This document shows positions 13,480-27,412 of a stretch of DNA of 64,000 bases, one piece after another. The notes beneath the pieces were generated by a model. It had not been told where the DNA came from and searched no databases. It was given only the letters and a program-made list of their open reading frames with translations. The translations under genes were made by a program, and so were the position numbers. Numbering within the stretch: the first letter of the stretch is position 1; each line of letters begins with the position of its first letter. Location of the stretch: positions 26,514,142 through 26,578,141 of the forward strand of contig CM043791.1 of the NCBI GenBank assembly GCA_023974075.1, written 5' to 3'. Source of the DNA: Chaenocephalus aceratus. Its lineage: Eukaryota; Chordata; Actinopteri; Perciformes; Channichthyidae.

Positions 13480-13663
<184 letters not shown>

Positions 13664-15758
13664 AACCTTACCAACATCTGAAGTCCAGGACAAATGAAAG
13701 CTTCCTATAGCGAAAGCTTCGGCTGCTTTAAGGTGGGACATGTTTGTAGACCGACCTACAGAGCAAGCTATAAAGCTGCTGGCCGCATACTTAATTCAAA
13801 CAATTGGTTATATACAAAATGTCTAATCATTCTCTCTGAGTGCTAAACGATGCTAAATCAAATGATACCGTAAAGACACAGACCTGGTTCTGCTGTGACT
13901 GTGTGCATGTGTAGATTTGTTTAGCAGAAATGTAAATATTGTTAACATGGAGTCTGTTTCAGAGTTGTGAGGTCTCCCGCCACTGTTACAGCAGAGAGAA
14001 TACAGGTGTGTATTTTTGGTTTCCTGGACTTTGAAGTTGAAACATGCAAAGATAATACAGGAAGAAATAATTACAGAGAAAGTGGCACACAGCCATGAGG
14101 GGAAAAATACTCTAGAGAAAATGTTTGCACGACTTACAACTGAAAAATACTGGGCCCTTTTTACAGCTCCACTGTGATGACATGGTGCGCATTGACAAAC
14201 AGCTCTCATTTGCCGTGCTGAGGATGGGCTGGAGACCACCTCAGAGCTAAAGAGAATTCAAAATAGACTGGGAACCCTACAGACACATGTACAAACACTT
14301 TGGCACACACATGTGTCTGTCACAGAACATCAACTTTAAAAGGAGTTGAAGAGCGTGTGAGGAATAAAGTTAGCAAGCAAAAACGGATTGTTTATAGCTC
14401 TTCTATCTGCCGTCAGAAATACCATGAAGCTGCTTAGGAGTGGGGCGAAACACATTGAGACTGACATGCTGAGATGTCTACATTGTGGCGTGCTTGTGTT
14501 TATGTGTGTATGTGCATGAATTCATTAAGTGTTTATACTGTATGTGTACCTTTTTTGTGTTTTTGTGTATGTGCGTGCGTGCAAGTGTGTTTATTGTGCA
14601 CTGAGCTCCCAAAGTGACACTGATGTCAGGAAACTGAGACACTCCATGTCCGACACACACACCATGCCAGGAGGATCTAAACAATGGGCCACAATTGCTT
14701 TATTGCTCAGTGTTTGCCCGAGGTGTCACGTTACTGAAGTCTCCAACACCATAAAAGCCTTCTCCATGGTTCAGCACTGTGTTTGTGTGTTTGCTCTGGA
14801 AGAGGCTCCCCTATGACTAGTTGTATTGGACATGCTCAAACAAAGCCAAACACACAACGGGAGCCGCAAGCAATTAGGGCCTGCCATAGAGCATAACTCC
14901 TCTCTGGACACCCCCTGTTTCCCCCTCCCCATGCGCCAGTCCCTTTCTCCTCTACCACACAAGGATAGCGCTACCATGAGCCTCCATCCACAACACACAC
15001 TCTTTCACATATCGTTCCCAGAAACATTTGCATGCTCGCTCAGCGCTGGCACCCTGTGTGGCATCAGCCGCAATAAAACTGTTTCTGTGTATGTCATCTT
15101 CAGGATTAAATGTTAACCTCGGTGGGCAGAACTTTGCTGACTGGCACGAGAATGCCTGTAATGCTAGCAGTCGGTCTAATCCACTGGATTATTTCATATT
15201 ACGATGGTTTAGCAGAGAGCAGGGTGGGCCCTGTGTCTCCATTTCCTTCTGTCATTGGACTACATTTGACGCAGTCCACATTTTACGACACCCACTTACT
15301 CTTCCTGCTATTGTTTGATGCAGTTTAAAACATGCAATTTATACATTTTTCATCTTGCGTTTTAACTCACATCTGCACGGTAGATGATTAAGACATCCTG
15401 TCATAGCAGAGTAAGGCCAGTCATAGTGAGTGATGGACATCCATTTTGAATCGTTTCGAGCCGGAGTAGAGGGTGATATCTCACTGTCTGTGGCTTGGAG
15501 AGCAGACATGGTGAAGATCTGTTTCAAATCAATGTAAGAAAAACTGATAAATTCAATCTGGGTCAACTGCATTCTCCTTCTACCCCCTGAAAAGCCCTTT
15601 CCTCTTTTCTTTGTCTTCCTGGTTCTCTTTTGCCGTATGTGGGTGTCTCTTTGGCCTTTTGTCACTTAACACCTCATAAGAGAGACGTCACTGTTCTGCA
15701 AAAAGGGAAAAAGGACAGGATGGAGAGATGAAGCAGTGCTGTAGTTGTAATGAGAGAG

Positions 15759-15805
<47 letters not shown>
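15759..15805. repeat. (TG)n microsatellite
   Basis: This is a 47-bp TG run. Confidence 0.96.
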
Positions 15806-18700
15806 GGGGGTATGTCTGTACCAGTTGTATACTAATAAAGCTAATGAGTGCCATCTGGCCACCAAACAGATTCCTGAATTCCTGTTTTTTCATGTCACAA
15901 AGCCATTATTCCATTCCTGCTCTTGTGCCACTTTAAACAAATCTGAGCATTACTTTAAACTTCAGACCCAGTTGTGTGTGCGGTGTGTGTGTGCGTGTGT
16001 GTCTTTACAAGAACTATAAACAATGACATAGTCTTTGTTGCCCACTTACACCATGCACAGTAATGTGTGCGGTGTAAGCGTAAGAGCACGTATGAGCAAA
16101 AGCACACCAATTTGAGAGTATGACAGGGGACTGCATACCTCTGTATGTTTGTCCTATGTGTGTAAACCTTTTGTAGTGGCTTGCGTAGCTCTCCTGTTAC
16201 ACATACACATGTTCTTTATGGGCTGGCTAATGGAGCTGAGCTCTTCCTGCCTCTGTGATGTGGTTTACTGTTGTTTGATGTGCTCAGGAATCCTGCATAG
16301 GAGAGCACCTCAAGCCGATCTTATCACATAAAAGCCTTTGCAATGGAAGAAGACACTCAGCTTTTTTTTTTAACTTAATAGAGATCTGTGTCCCTGTGAG
16401 GCTGTGTGTGAGCGTGTGTGAGTAACGTTGTGCGTGCGTACCTTTTCTCTAATTCAATCGAGTGTGTAACCCAAGGCTAAACACACACATTTGATTTCAG
16501 TAAATGCTTAACCCAGAGACCTGTGGCTTGAGTGGATCAGAGACATGTCAGATATGTCAGGGAACGCTATGGTGAGTGCATGTGTGTGTGACAGAGGGAG
16601 GGTGCAACAGAGAAAAGAAAACAGGGATTTTACTTTAAAATATTTTAACTGAAATCATATAATGTGTTACTTTATGGAAGTTTAAGAAACATACTAAAGG
16701 TGTAGTTAGTTCTTAGCTAGGTGTACCATATGTTGTTTGCAGGATTATTTGGTTCTTCATTTTACACACAAAAGGAAATGAGGAAACACAAGTAATAAAT
16801 ATTGGGTATTTTAATGCTATAAATAAATCAATTGGATAGTTTCAAAGACCTTCATTATGTGAAATGATTTCACCTGATCATTTATCAGGTGTACAATATC
16901 TGTTCCAAATTTGTTTAGAAAAACATCCTTATTAGATATTTGTAGGAAGCCTTAGCCCAAAGCTTTCATTTCATACACATTTTATACTGTAGAAAAGCTA
17001 AACATGTATTGATAGATAATGTGTGACAAAAGGTTACAAGGACTTATTTTTGAAATCATAACCAATACAGATTTTAAACAAAACATCTATTATCTATTGG
17101 TAGAAACAGTTGCTACTGAAAGAGAAAGCTCAGGCGATTCTTGCTTTGTACGAATGACGCACAGTCAGTGCAGTTTACTGAATTGTGAAAAAGTGCGCAT
17201 TTTGTTTCAAAATGCGTCATTGGGTGCTTCAGGTTCAGCCTAAACACAGAGGGAAATGAAAGGAAACACACCACCACAACCTCTACAAGAGTAATGTCAA
17301 CCTCGTCCTTTATCCAAATGCTTTACACTCCATAATAACGGATAAAATATTCACTGGGGTTTTGGTTACAGTAATGTCAGTGTAGACATACAGTCTTGTT
17401 ATGCTTTGAATATTATATTCTGAAATGACACAACCTATTTCCTCAGTTTTCTGATCTTGATGTAAATTATTCAAGACATAAACACGCATGACGTTCATGA
17501 ATGGTCACATTCTCAATCATGCATACACACTGTCTAAATTGGATTTCATCTATGGCCTGATATTCATGCCATAGTCTTTGCTCACACTCCCTCTCGCCAT
17601 TCTTGTCCCTGCATGAATCCTGTGTTGTTTGTTTAGTGGTGACCAGTCCTGTCTCTGCGCAGTCTGTCCGCCCACATGAAGGCCTTTTCTGTCTTATTGA
17701 TGGGAGCTCTAAAGATGAAGGACTACACAGATTAAACTGTGGTTGCCATCTTGAATAGACGTCACACGTCAAATAAACTTTGGGTTTTAGTTCGGTGTGT
17801 TTTTTCTCTCTTCTGCTCTTTTCAGTGGGTTTTGCTTTGTTTTTAATGGACATCAACTCTAATATCGTAAAAAAAGAGACAAATGTTTTATTGCAGAGTT
17901 GTGAAACTTTACAGTGTCTGTGATGCTTGTGAACGGTAATTTCTCTCCACAAACAAAGAAAACTGTAGTTTTTATTTTTACGACATTTCAAATCCTAGCA
18001 GTAAGCTTATTCCCAATGACCCATACATTCTCTACCGATTTTCTTCTTATTCTCTTTTCACCCTTCTCTTTTCTTTTCCTTTTATTCCCCCACTTTTTTA
18101 TTTCTTTTTCTTTCCTCTCCTTTATAGTCCTAAACTCTGGATAGTACCCACCGGCATCCGAGAAAACAGTTATGTTTCCAATATGTCTCCATTTAGCAGG
18201 GACCAAATGAACAAGAGCATGGCCAAGACAAGAGCAGGAAAAATCATCAAACAGCCACTGGCACAATCTGCTTATCTTTCACTGCTAATAGCTCTCATGC
18301 TCTTCACATCATTGCTCCGATGTGCACACATGCACGTACACACACACACACAAATTCATGTACGCACATGTTGATCTTACTTGCACACAAACACATTCAT
18401 TGCGCATTAGTGAGGATACACATGCTCATCCAAACTTGCTTGGGCTGTTTCCTGCCACTGCCGAGAAGTACATAATGATAATTACAGTTTGGGTCTACAT
18501 CCCTGAATTAACCAGATCAGACACACAATCCCGAAGTGCCAGGGGCTGCTGTGGTGTGTGCTGACTGGTGTGCAGCCCTGTGCTCAGAAATGGTCCGTTC
18601 CTCTATTGTTTTCTATTAAAACCTCCTGGAGTGGAAACCATCTCAGCAAGACTGAGAGATGCGCAGAGCCAATACAACTCCAGTCAAACTTAAAAAGAGT

Positions 18701-18727
18701 CAGAAAGTCCTCACTGAGGACTTTCTG
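18701..18727. repeat. 27-bp perfect palindrome
   Basis: CAGAAAGTCCTCA and its exact reverse complement face each other around a single central base. A second small inverted repeat (GTAACA-ATA-TGTTAC) overlaps its right end at 18727-18741. Both lie just upstream of the LINE remnant. Confidence 0.95.
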
Positions 18728-18779
18728 TAACAATATGTTACTCTGATTGAAGAAAATGTATAGAAGTGAAACTGAGAGC

Positions 18780-20456
18780 ACAGTGAGAGCTCGAACGTGG
18801 ATGACCTTGAACTTTTTGATGTTAAACACGACCAAAACTGAAGTTATTGTTCTCGGCCCAAATAATCTACGAAACAAACTATCTAAAGATATACTAACTA
18901 TGGATGGCATTAATTTGGCCTCCAGTGAGACTGTAAGGAATCTTGGTGTTATATTTGATCAGGATTTATCCTTTAACGCCCACAAAAAATCAATCTCATG
19001 GACCGCCTACTTCCATCTACGTAACATTGCCAAAATCAGGCATATCTTGCCTCAAAACGATGCAGAGAAACTAGTCCATGCATTTGTTACTTCAAGGCTG
19101 GATTATTGTAACTCCTTATTATCAGGGAGTACCAAGAAGTCAGTCAAGTCGCTTCAGCTGATTCAAAATGCTGCGGCTCGTGTACTAACCAGAGTTAGGA
19201 AAAGGGACCACGTTACTCCTGTTCTGGCTGCCTTACACTGGCTCCCTATAGAACACAGGATAGAATTTAAAATTCTTCTTCTCGCCTACAAAGCCCTTAA
19301 TGGGCAGGCGCCATCTTACCTTAAAGAACTCATTATACCCTGCTGTCCTACTAGGGCATTGCGTTCCAAGAATGCAAGGTTGTTGGTTGTTCCTAGAATC
19401 TCTAAAAGTACAATGGGAGCCAGAGCCTTTTCTTATCAAGCTCCACATTTGTGGAATCAGCTTCCAGTTTGTGTTCGGGCGGCAGACACCCTATCCGTTT
19501 TTAAGAGTACCCTTAAGACCTTCCTTTTTGATAAAGCTTTTAGTGATAAAATAAAATAATCTAATTAGAGTGCATTGACGTAGATACGTTGTGCCTCTTC
19601 ACCTATACATTTTAGTTCTTACTCTTTCACTTAAATCCTAAAAACTTAGATCTTATATTTAAAACTTTATCCAAAACCTTTCCCCTCTCTGACCTCTCGA
19701 GGTTCTATTAGAGGGTAACAGGTTGCAGAGAAGGCCTAGCCCGGCCCGGGAGTGTGGAACGTTGCCACAGACCTACTCCTTACCTCTAACTAATTCAGGT
19801 TCCAGTGGGGACCTCTCTCCCTGCGTGTGCCTCTCCACCTCTGTTTCCTACTTCTTACTTGCTACCCTTTTCCCTCAACCTATCCTAAGGGAGTGCATGT
19901 ATGTAGACACGTTAGTTTAGCTGCTATAGGCTTGGACTGTTGGGGGACGCACCTTACTCCTGAGTCGAGGATAATCCTGTTGCTGTGGTCGTGTGTCCTG
20001 GATCCTCTATCCGGAGCACTGGATCTGAGTCCTGGACTTCGAGTCGTGGCTGAACCAGTCTCTGCGGTCCTGCCTGACTCTCACCATACTACTTCCCTGA
20101 TGGCTCCCACAGGATTCCTGACATCCTCGTGGATTCATCTTCTTATTACAGACACATGCATTTCCAAACATTTGGACTACCTACGTTGTAAATGTATTAT
20201 CTTTTCAATTTACACACGGCATCTATTGCACGTGTGTCCGTCCTGGGAGAGGGATCCCTCCTCTGTTGCTCTCCCTGAGGTCTCTCCCATGTTCCCTTTA
20301 AACTGTGGGTTTTCTCCGGAAGTTTTTCCTTGTACGATGTGAGGGTCTAAGGACAGAGGATGTCGTATTGTCATACTGATATTCTGTACAAACTGTGAAG
20401 ACCACTGAGACAAATGTAACATTTGTGATATTGGGCTATATAAATAAACATTGATT
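18780..20456 (+). mobile_element. 5'-truncated L2-like LINE retrotransposon
   Basis: The 3' end of a non-LTR retrotransposon is present: about 780 bp of reverse-transcriptase C-terminus, then about 900 bp of 3' UTR. The UTR contains CTGCTATAGGCTTGGACTG and TTTCTCCGGAAGTTTTTCC, followed by GTGAGGGTCTAAGGACAG. It ends TTGGGCTATATAAATAAACA with ATTG-type tandem units (20443-20466). From memory these are hallmarks of abundant teleost L2/Rex1-like LINEs. The endonuclease, the polymerase core and the 5' UTR are absent. It lies antisense to the host gene within the large intron. The 5' breakpoint is approximate. Confidence 0.85.
18783..19559 (+). pseudogene. LINE reverse transcriptase, C-terminal fragment
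   Basis: The open frame encodes the C-terminal part of an L2-type reverse transcriptase and ends at TAA (19557-19559). Recognisable motifs in order are WMTLNFLMLNTTKTEV, VRNLGVIFDQDLSFNAH, FVTSRLDYCNSLLSG, LQLIQNAAARVLT, HWLPIEHRIEFKILLLAYKA, LNGQAPSYL and AFSYQAPHLWNQLP. The catalytic palm with its Asp-Asp pair lies upstream in intact elements and is missing here, so the fragment cannot be active. No frameshift or stop interrupts the remaining 260 or so residues, which suggests a fairly recent insertion. The upstream Met of the open frame at 18747 is in sequence that does not look like LINE. Confidence 0.87.
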
Positions 20457-23400
20457 GATTGATTGAATGATTCTACCATTAAGAATTTTTTTATTGATCT
20501 GTAAAATGTACAAAATAATCAAAGAGTAAGAGGCAAACACAGACAGAAAGACCTACTTACTGTAAACCCAAAGACAGACGGACAGACGTAGAAGCAACAG
20601 AGGAGAAAACCAGGAGCCAGCACTCAGGTGTGTGTGCCAACCACAGCGGCTTGGAGGTGTTTACAGTGTGAGCATATATGCCAGTAAGCCCCATTGACTC
20701 ACTTGTGTGGGTCTACCACCATTTCATGTGTGTTCCCATAATGGTAAACCAAGAGAGCTTTTCACTAGGCCACTGTTTTACAATGCAGCACATCAACAAC
20801 ATATTACTGGCTGCACTTAAAATAACCCAGCAGTTTGTTTTCTTCTAAATCACTTGCTGCTGCAGCCTGCAACCATGTTGGGCTTTTAGTTAACTAGATG
20901 TGCTTCATCTCTGCTGCTATCAGTATATCCATGTGAACATGAATATTTATATATGAATATGTATTATTTGAATTCCAAATTGCTTTACTTTCATGACAAA
21001 ATCTATCTTTGCACCTCCTCCCTTGACCTCCCCTTCTCTCTCCTCATTCCTATAGTGACCCTGAGGGCAGGACCGTCATTAAGAGGCCTTCACTGGTCAC
21101 CTCTGGCTCCTGTGTCCCGGCTGCCTCTTTATGGCCGCAGGGCGCACCTAATCAATTGCCCACTCATGAACACTCTCAAAATCTACGACAAGCAAACACT
21201 CGTACACAAAACAACTTCCATTCAATTAGTCTTGAGATGTATTCAAACTTGCAGGCGTTAGTCTCCCTGAGGCCAATCAGATTGGGCTTTCTCGAGACTT
21301 CTACCCCAGCCAAATGACACTAATGAGCTGTGTGTATGTGTGTGTGCGTGCAGGTACGTGCCTGTGTGTTTGCGACTGACACTAATTAGCGGAGCTGGTG
21401 CACCTATTTCCTCAGGACCATTTCCTGTGATAGTAATTATTAGGTACGTGTGACACATTCCAGGCCTTCTTCCACCCGTCTAGAGATAGAACAAGAGAGA
21501 AACAGACAAGGAGAGGGAGAGCGAGCATTTAATACTAAGAGGAAGTTAAGGAGGTCACGGTTCAAAGAGTAAGAAGAGACTATGGAAGAATGGTTTTACT
21601 GCAGTGGTGCAAACTCCCGTAGGACAAAAGGGAAAGCAGTTTCCATATGCAAGATATTCCCATATTCACTATTTTCCTTTTTAGTTGTCAATCACTGCAT
21701 TATTTTTGTTTTTGTGTGACACAGTCGTCACATCTTCATATGTCAGTCTTCAGATTAAGACGTTCTTTCTGTCTCTGGAAAGACTCTTCTATTGCTGTCT
21801 ATCAGCTTAACCAAACACGCATACTGTACACATACTCTCCTCTTTATTCTATTCACCAGTGTCCTCCGAGCAGTTCAACATCAGCTTCATAAGACAGCTC
21901 TCGCCTTTAGTCATTCACACTGGCTTTAGGAGACAATGCCACTTCACCTTGGCCATTACATGGCTCACAAGTCCTCTCTGCTCTGTCAGCAACACAGCAG
22001 TATCCATCCAGCAGGCAAACAGAGTGTCGTTTGAAAAAGAACTCAAGGGTTTAAATAACGTACAGGAGAAAAAAAACCTCCAATTCATAGGTACTGGGCG
22101 GTTAAATGCTTGCCAAAATACTATGCGGATAAATGCACCAGTCAAATATTAATAAAAAGTGATACAAAATAACTATAATTTATGCTAGAACAGCCCAACC
22201 CCTGAGAGAAGTGAGCTCAAGGTATGACGTTTGCAAAGTGCAGTCCAAATGAAAAACATGGTCTGGGAAAAATGGGTCAAAAAAGTTTGGCACCTAACCT
22301 TCAATTGCGTGAGCTGAACGGCTGAACGGTGCAATGTACAATTCCAAATCTGGCGATACTATGCACACGTTCTCCCTGCTTAAAGCTTATTGCATGGGAC
22401 CCAGGCAGGGCTTGACAGGAGTTGCTTGGATACCAATCGCAACCTTTATGAAAAATTGGCAACCAATTGTTTGCTTTGGTTCCCACCAGTGGTAACTACC
22501 TTTAACATATTTTCATCATTAAGTTGAAGTATAACCGGATAGTGACTTAAAATATAACGGGACTAATATTTTCAATGTAAGCTACTGCTCTTAACAGATT
22601 GTGTTAAGCCCTGCCAGGTAGGCTGTCATTATCTCACTGTACTGAACAAGGACTTAGAAGCAGGGATTTCCATGTGATGAAGCCCTCCATTGACAAAACC
22701 TCAAAGGAGGAGGAGGACTAGGGTGGAGCATGCCTAGGCCCTGACATAATAACACACCTACAGGCCCGACAGCCGACACACATGTGGAAGGTAAATACGC
22801 GTGTCAGAGGGCACGGGAGCACAGACAGACATGATGAATTGCCCAAAGTTCCCACGAGGCGACACACATACAAACTTGCTCGGCGAGAGAGGAAGGTGAT
22901 GTGTGGTCAGCCCCTCCTCATCACTGCAATACAGAGAATCCCATTCACACAGTGCACCTCTATGTCTCATCATTACTTATCACAACAATGGCACTGTAAC
23001 ACCATACCTGTCTGCAGATTTCGCCAGTATATGTGAGTGTCGTTAACAAAATGGGTGAATGCAATGCTGCAATGCTGCTCGGTTGAATAGATGAATGTGT
23101 AAATATACTTTTTTCGGGTGAAATGTCTTCCAATGATGTGTGTGAGAGCACATGCCATATATGCGTTTATATCTGCTGGTATGTGTGTGTGCCCAGGCCC
23201 CTCAGAGAGATCAGCGAGCAGGGACATGACCTTGCCAGTACAGCTGGTCTTTCTGTGTATTTAGTCAATGTAACCATGGCAATGGCACTGTGCAGACACA
23301 ATGTCTACATTTGGGATTTGAAAGTCATAACGTCGCTGCCGCTCTAAGCTTCATTATGCCATGGATTACTGTAACTAGCCAACAAACGGATACATGAACA

Positions 23401-24001
23401 CAGTTCACGGACAGAATTGAATTTAAGGGTTACAGGTCATGGGTTATAACATTTAGTTTAGCTTATTTAAGTTTGTAGGCTGAGTTATGAGTGATGATAA
23501 AAACATGTAAGCATTATATAGCCGATATTTAGCTTTTGCCGTATGACACAAAGGGTATGATTATATCCAAATAGTCCACACATGTTGAGCAAATGTCCGA
23601 ATCTCTGGCGAAAGAAAGTGTGAACACATGAAACGCAGGATTTTCTATGAATAGCTGTTCAGCAAAACATGCAAGACATAAGAGTGTATAATTGATAGAG
23701 CTCCTGCTTCAGTATTACACTGAGGAATTTGTTTTATTTTACGAGGTATTTTGTTCCAACATGTGGTTTGGTTAAAGTAGTGAAATAACATAATAAAAGA
23801 AGAGGAAGAAAAAAAGCCCTCAGCATATCTTCAACATTTATTTTTCCATTGCCTTTTTGTACATCGTTCTCAAATCTTCCAACTCAGCAGGATCCTTTGT
23901 GCTCTGAATACATGTCTATGTTCACTCTCTGGCACATGCACCTGTGAGTCAACAGGTGGATGTGGTGCAGGTGTTTGCTGATACATGTTGTGTTTAGTCA
24001 T

Positions 24002-24004
<3 letters not shown>

Positions 24005-24034
<30 letters not shown>
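24005..24034. repeat. (TC)n microsatellite
   Basis: This is a 30-bp TC run at the head of a pyrimidine-rich stretch reaching about 24200. Confidence 0.95.
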
Positions 24035-24036
<2 letters not shown>

Positions 24037-24647
24037 CAGACTCTGGTCCCTCCCACAGCTTTCCTCAATCATTTCCCTGTTCTTTCTTCCACCATTTCCT
24101 CCATCATTCTCCTCCTCCCTTCCTCTATCCATCACCCCCATTATCAATCACTCCCTCATTCTATCATCTTTTTTCTCTCCATCATTTACTCTTTCCTCCG
24201 TAAGTCCCTGCTCCGACTACGCTCTTTTCTTTGGTTTACTGTCTTGCAGAGTCTCTCGACTGATGTTTGCACAATTTCCCCCCCCATCTCTCAAATTGTC
24301 AACTCCCCCCGCTCTACCTCTAAAAATGTCCACTGTGTCAACTCTGCATCTCTTTATGTGCATGCCTCAAAGCTGCCGCTACCTTTTTTCTTAACTCTAT
24401 CTGCATTTGCCATCACTAAAATGTAAACAGAGATAATATCAGCTCCATTCCCAGTGTCCACAGGAGGATCAGGTTGAGTAAGCCACTGCAATGTTGTGGC
24501 ATGTAGTATTATCCAATTCAGACTATGGAAACATCTCAATGACTAGCTATTCAACATGTCCAAACACATCGTTTCTCTATTGTGCACCTACACCTCGCGA
24601 CCCGAGACGCATTTAATGGCTAGCTTCTCCAGAGGCCATCTGTGTTA

Positions 24648-24648
<1 letters not shown>

Positions 24649-24682
<34 letters not shown>
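24649..24682. repeat. (TG)n microsatellite
   Basis: This is a short pure TG tract. Confidence 0.94.
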
Positions 24683-24684
<2 letters not shown>

Positions 24685-24998
24685 TACTGTACAGTATGTT
24701 GGAAACTCAATCTGGTGTGGGGTGATAGAGCAGACCTGCACCGCTCCTTATACATCAAGCATTCAGCTCCATATCTGAAAAGGCATATATAAAATAGACA
24801 CTCTCCATCTCTCTCTGTCTCATCACAAACACACACACATAGCCACATATACACACACACGTGCACACACACACGCACACACAACCCAAGCTAGGAATCC
24901 CAGCATGCAATGAGAGGATATTGAAAATGATTTTTCCCCCTCTTGTCTCTTTCATTAACAGTGTTGAAAAGCAAAGAGTCTGCTCTCTCTCCCTGGCT

Positions 24999-25001
<3 letters not shown>

Positions 25002-25036
<35 letters not shown>
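25002..25036. repeat. (AC)n microsatellite
   Basis: This is a short AC tract; a further imperfect AC stretch lies at 24826-24882. Confidence 0.93.
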
Positions 25037-25635
25037 TTAAAAGACACACACAGAGAGCTCCCCATTTCATTGGGGAACGTGCCTCACATGGTTTGCTTCA
25101 GCTGGTCTTCTTGACAAATGCCACATTACAGCGGGGAGAAGGAGAAACTTGGCATGCAATCAAACTTCTCTCATGATTTCTAAGATTTGAAATACTTCAG
25201 TTTGTGTAGCCCCTCCATTCCATCCTCCCCTCCCTCTCATTCTCTCTTTCTGTCTACTTGTTTTTTGCCTTCACTCTAACTCCCTCTCTCTCTCTTGTTA
25301 CCTCTCTTTTCTCTGCCTTATCTTTCCTGTTTAGTTTTCCCTGTGCTAACTTGGACCAGAGCTGTGCTGTGGGAATACGGCCCCTTTTGAAGCAAAAAGC
25401 CAACGTTTGTGTAAGTGTGTGCATGTCTACATACGTGAGTGATTATATGTGAGTCCCACTGAGGTTGTGTGTACATTCTGCATGCGTATCTTTGTGGCTT
25501 GTACAGATGTAAGTCAGTCTCACGAAGCTTCGCCCCTCGCAATTCAACAGTCCTTTAATCCTCATCATCAGTGACCCCAAACCCCTGCCTCTGACCTATT
25601 CTTACACACAGACACAGGTTCAAAGCCACAAAAGA

Positions 25636-25777
<142 letters not shown>

Positions 25778-27251
25778 TCGTGCCCCCTGTGCCCCCTACA
25801 TTAGCTCTTACCAGTGGGGACTTGCATTCAGTCAAAGTCTCAAACACAAAGGCAAATAATCCCATCTACTTTGTTGCCGTTTATGTCAACCAAGCATCAC
25901 ACTAAGCTTCTTCCTCAGAAACCCTTTCCATAATAATTTTAAATGAATTTAACCAGAGTGACAAGTAGAATGTCATTCACATGGTAGTTCTGTGAGTATT
26001 TTTCTAACATAATGTACATACCCAGGAGCACAGATTGTGTCTGTTTCATGTGTAATACATTTCCTCTGCTAAAAACCCCATGTAATGCGTGGATGGTGGA
26101 AATTGAAACAGACATATAGTTGGTTTGTTTCACAAGTGTGTGTATGTGCAGATACACGGGCAGGGCACTCACTTGCTTGGTCCCCGGAACATTCAATGTA
26201 CACATACGTATTGTAGGCACATGCACACATTCCTTCCGAGTTAGTGTGATCAGAGGGTTTTGTGAGGCGTAATGAATTTTAAAAAGTTGTGTTTTCAATA
26301 CATGTGTGCCAGCCTTCCCTTTTGTACTGTTCAGAGTGGCTCACATTAAAGGCATTTCTCTGCAGCACATGACAACCAGATATGTGGCTCCATGCTCCTT
26401 CAATCAGAGAGCTCAAAGCAAACACACATGTAGCCGCTCCACTGACAGATCACTGAACTTCACTCACACATGCATACAAACGCACTGACACACACTCACA
26501 CATGGACATATAGCCAGTCCTGCTAACCTTCCTCCTTCTCTAAATCTATCTCTGTCACACACAGACATACAAATGAACAAAACAGCCAAACACACATTTT
26601 TCTAGCCTGCTGTCTAAGGCTGCACCACCTGTCCTTAATAAATGTAACTTTTCACGAGACAGCTAAAGACAACGGCTGATCCTGCTTTAAAACACACCTC
26701 AGGACTGATGTCTATATAACACTCATGTGCAGAGATGCACATGTGAACAGGTGAGCGTAGAAAAGGGCCTATTACAGTATTAGACACAGGTTTCTGCTGC
26801 AGCAACAAGCTGCTGTGCAGGGTGATGGAAATGCGCACATGAGGCACTGAGCGAACTGCGCCAATGTTAATAAAAAACCCTTCATCATATACTCTTATAG
26901 GCTGGGTGTGTAGTCACTACCAAAAACGCTTGTGTTTTTTTTCTGACTGTCTATCTTACTGCAGTTACCAGCCACTCTTGCTGCTCTGCATTACACATCA
27001 TGATTTGTCTGCCAATATAAATGCAGTTTAAATAATAAATAATACTGCAGTAGTAAAGTCTTTTTTTAACTGATGTAAGAAATGCATTTTGTATTAATGT
27101 AGAAGTAATGGCATGAGGTTACAGAGAGTGTGATCCGATGTGAGCTTTTACAATTTGAAAGGAAAACATCAAGTAAATAAATAAATAAGATATACATACT
27201 TTGTGGAAATAATGTTTTATATAAAGAAAAATAGCTGAGTTTGAGACTAAC

Positions 27252-27412
27252 TTCATTTCCAGAATCTCCTCCAGCTGTTTCCGTCGCTCATGGCGAAGAC
27301 TGTTGAGGTGCCCGTCTCTCTCGTGCAGGGACTGCTGAGTGGAGGACAGATGCAGCTTGGTGGCATCAAGCTCCTGACGTGTCTTCTCTAAAGCCCCCAT
27401 CAGCTCCTCCAG
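27252..27412 (-). CDS. erc2: erc2-like coding exon 7 of 8 (coiled coil)
   Basis: This 161-nt exon starts in phase 0 after CCTTGAATAG and ends with two bases of a Lys codon at GAA|GTTAGT. The product starts LEELMGALEKTRQELDATK and ends RRKQLEEILEM. It is close to the mammalian ERC2 block IEELMNALEKTRQELDATK with STQQSL and RRKQLEEILEMK. ERC1 has Val-Lys and Met-Lys variants in this block that do not fit as well. The two-base overhang AA joins the first G of the exon at 1580 to restore Lys followed by Gln-Gln-Ala-Leu-Leu, as expected for the family. That confirms the GTTAGT donor. Confidence 0.95.

Noticed and set aside
23960..24394. 144-residue plus-strand open frame rich in Ser and Leu
   Set aside because: It arises from a TC repeat and pyrimidine-rich DNA; there is no recognisable domain.
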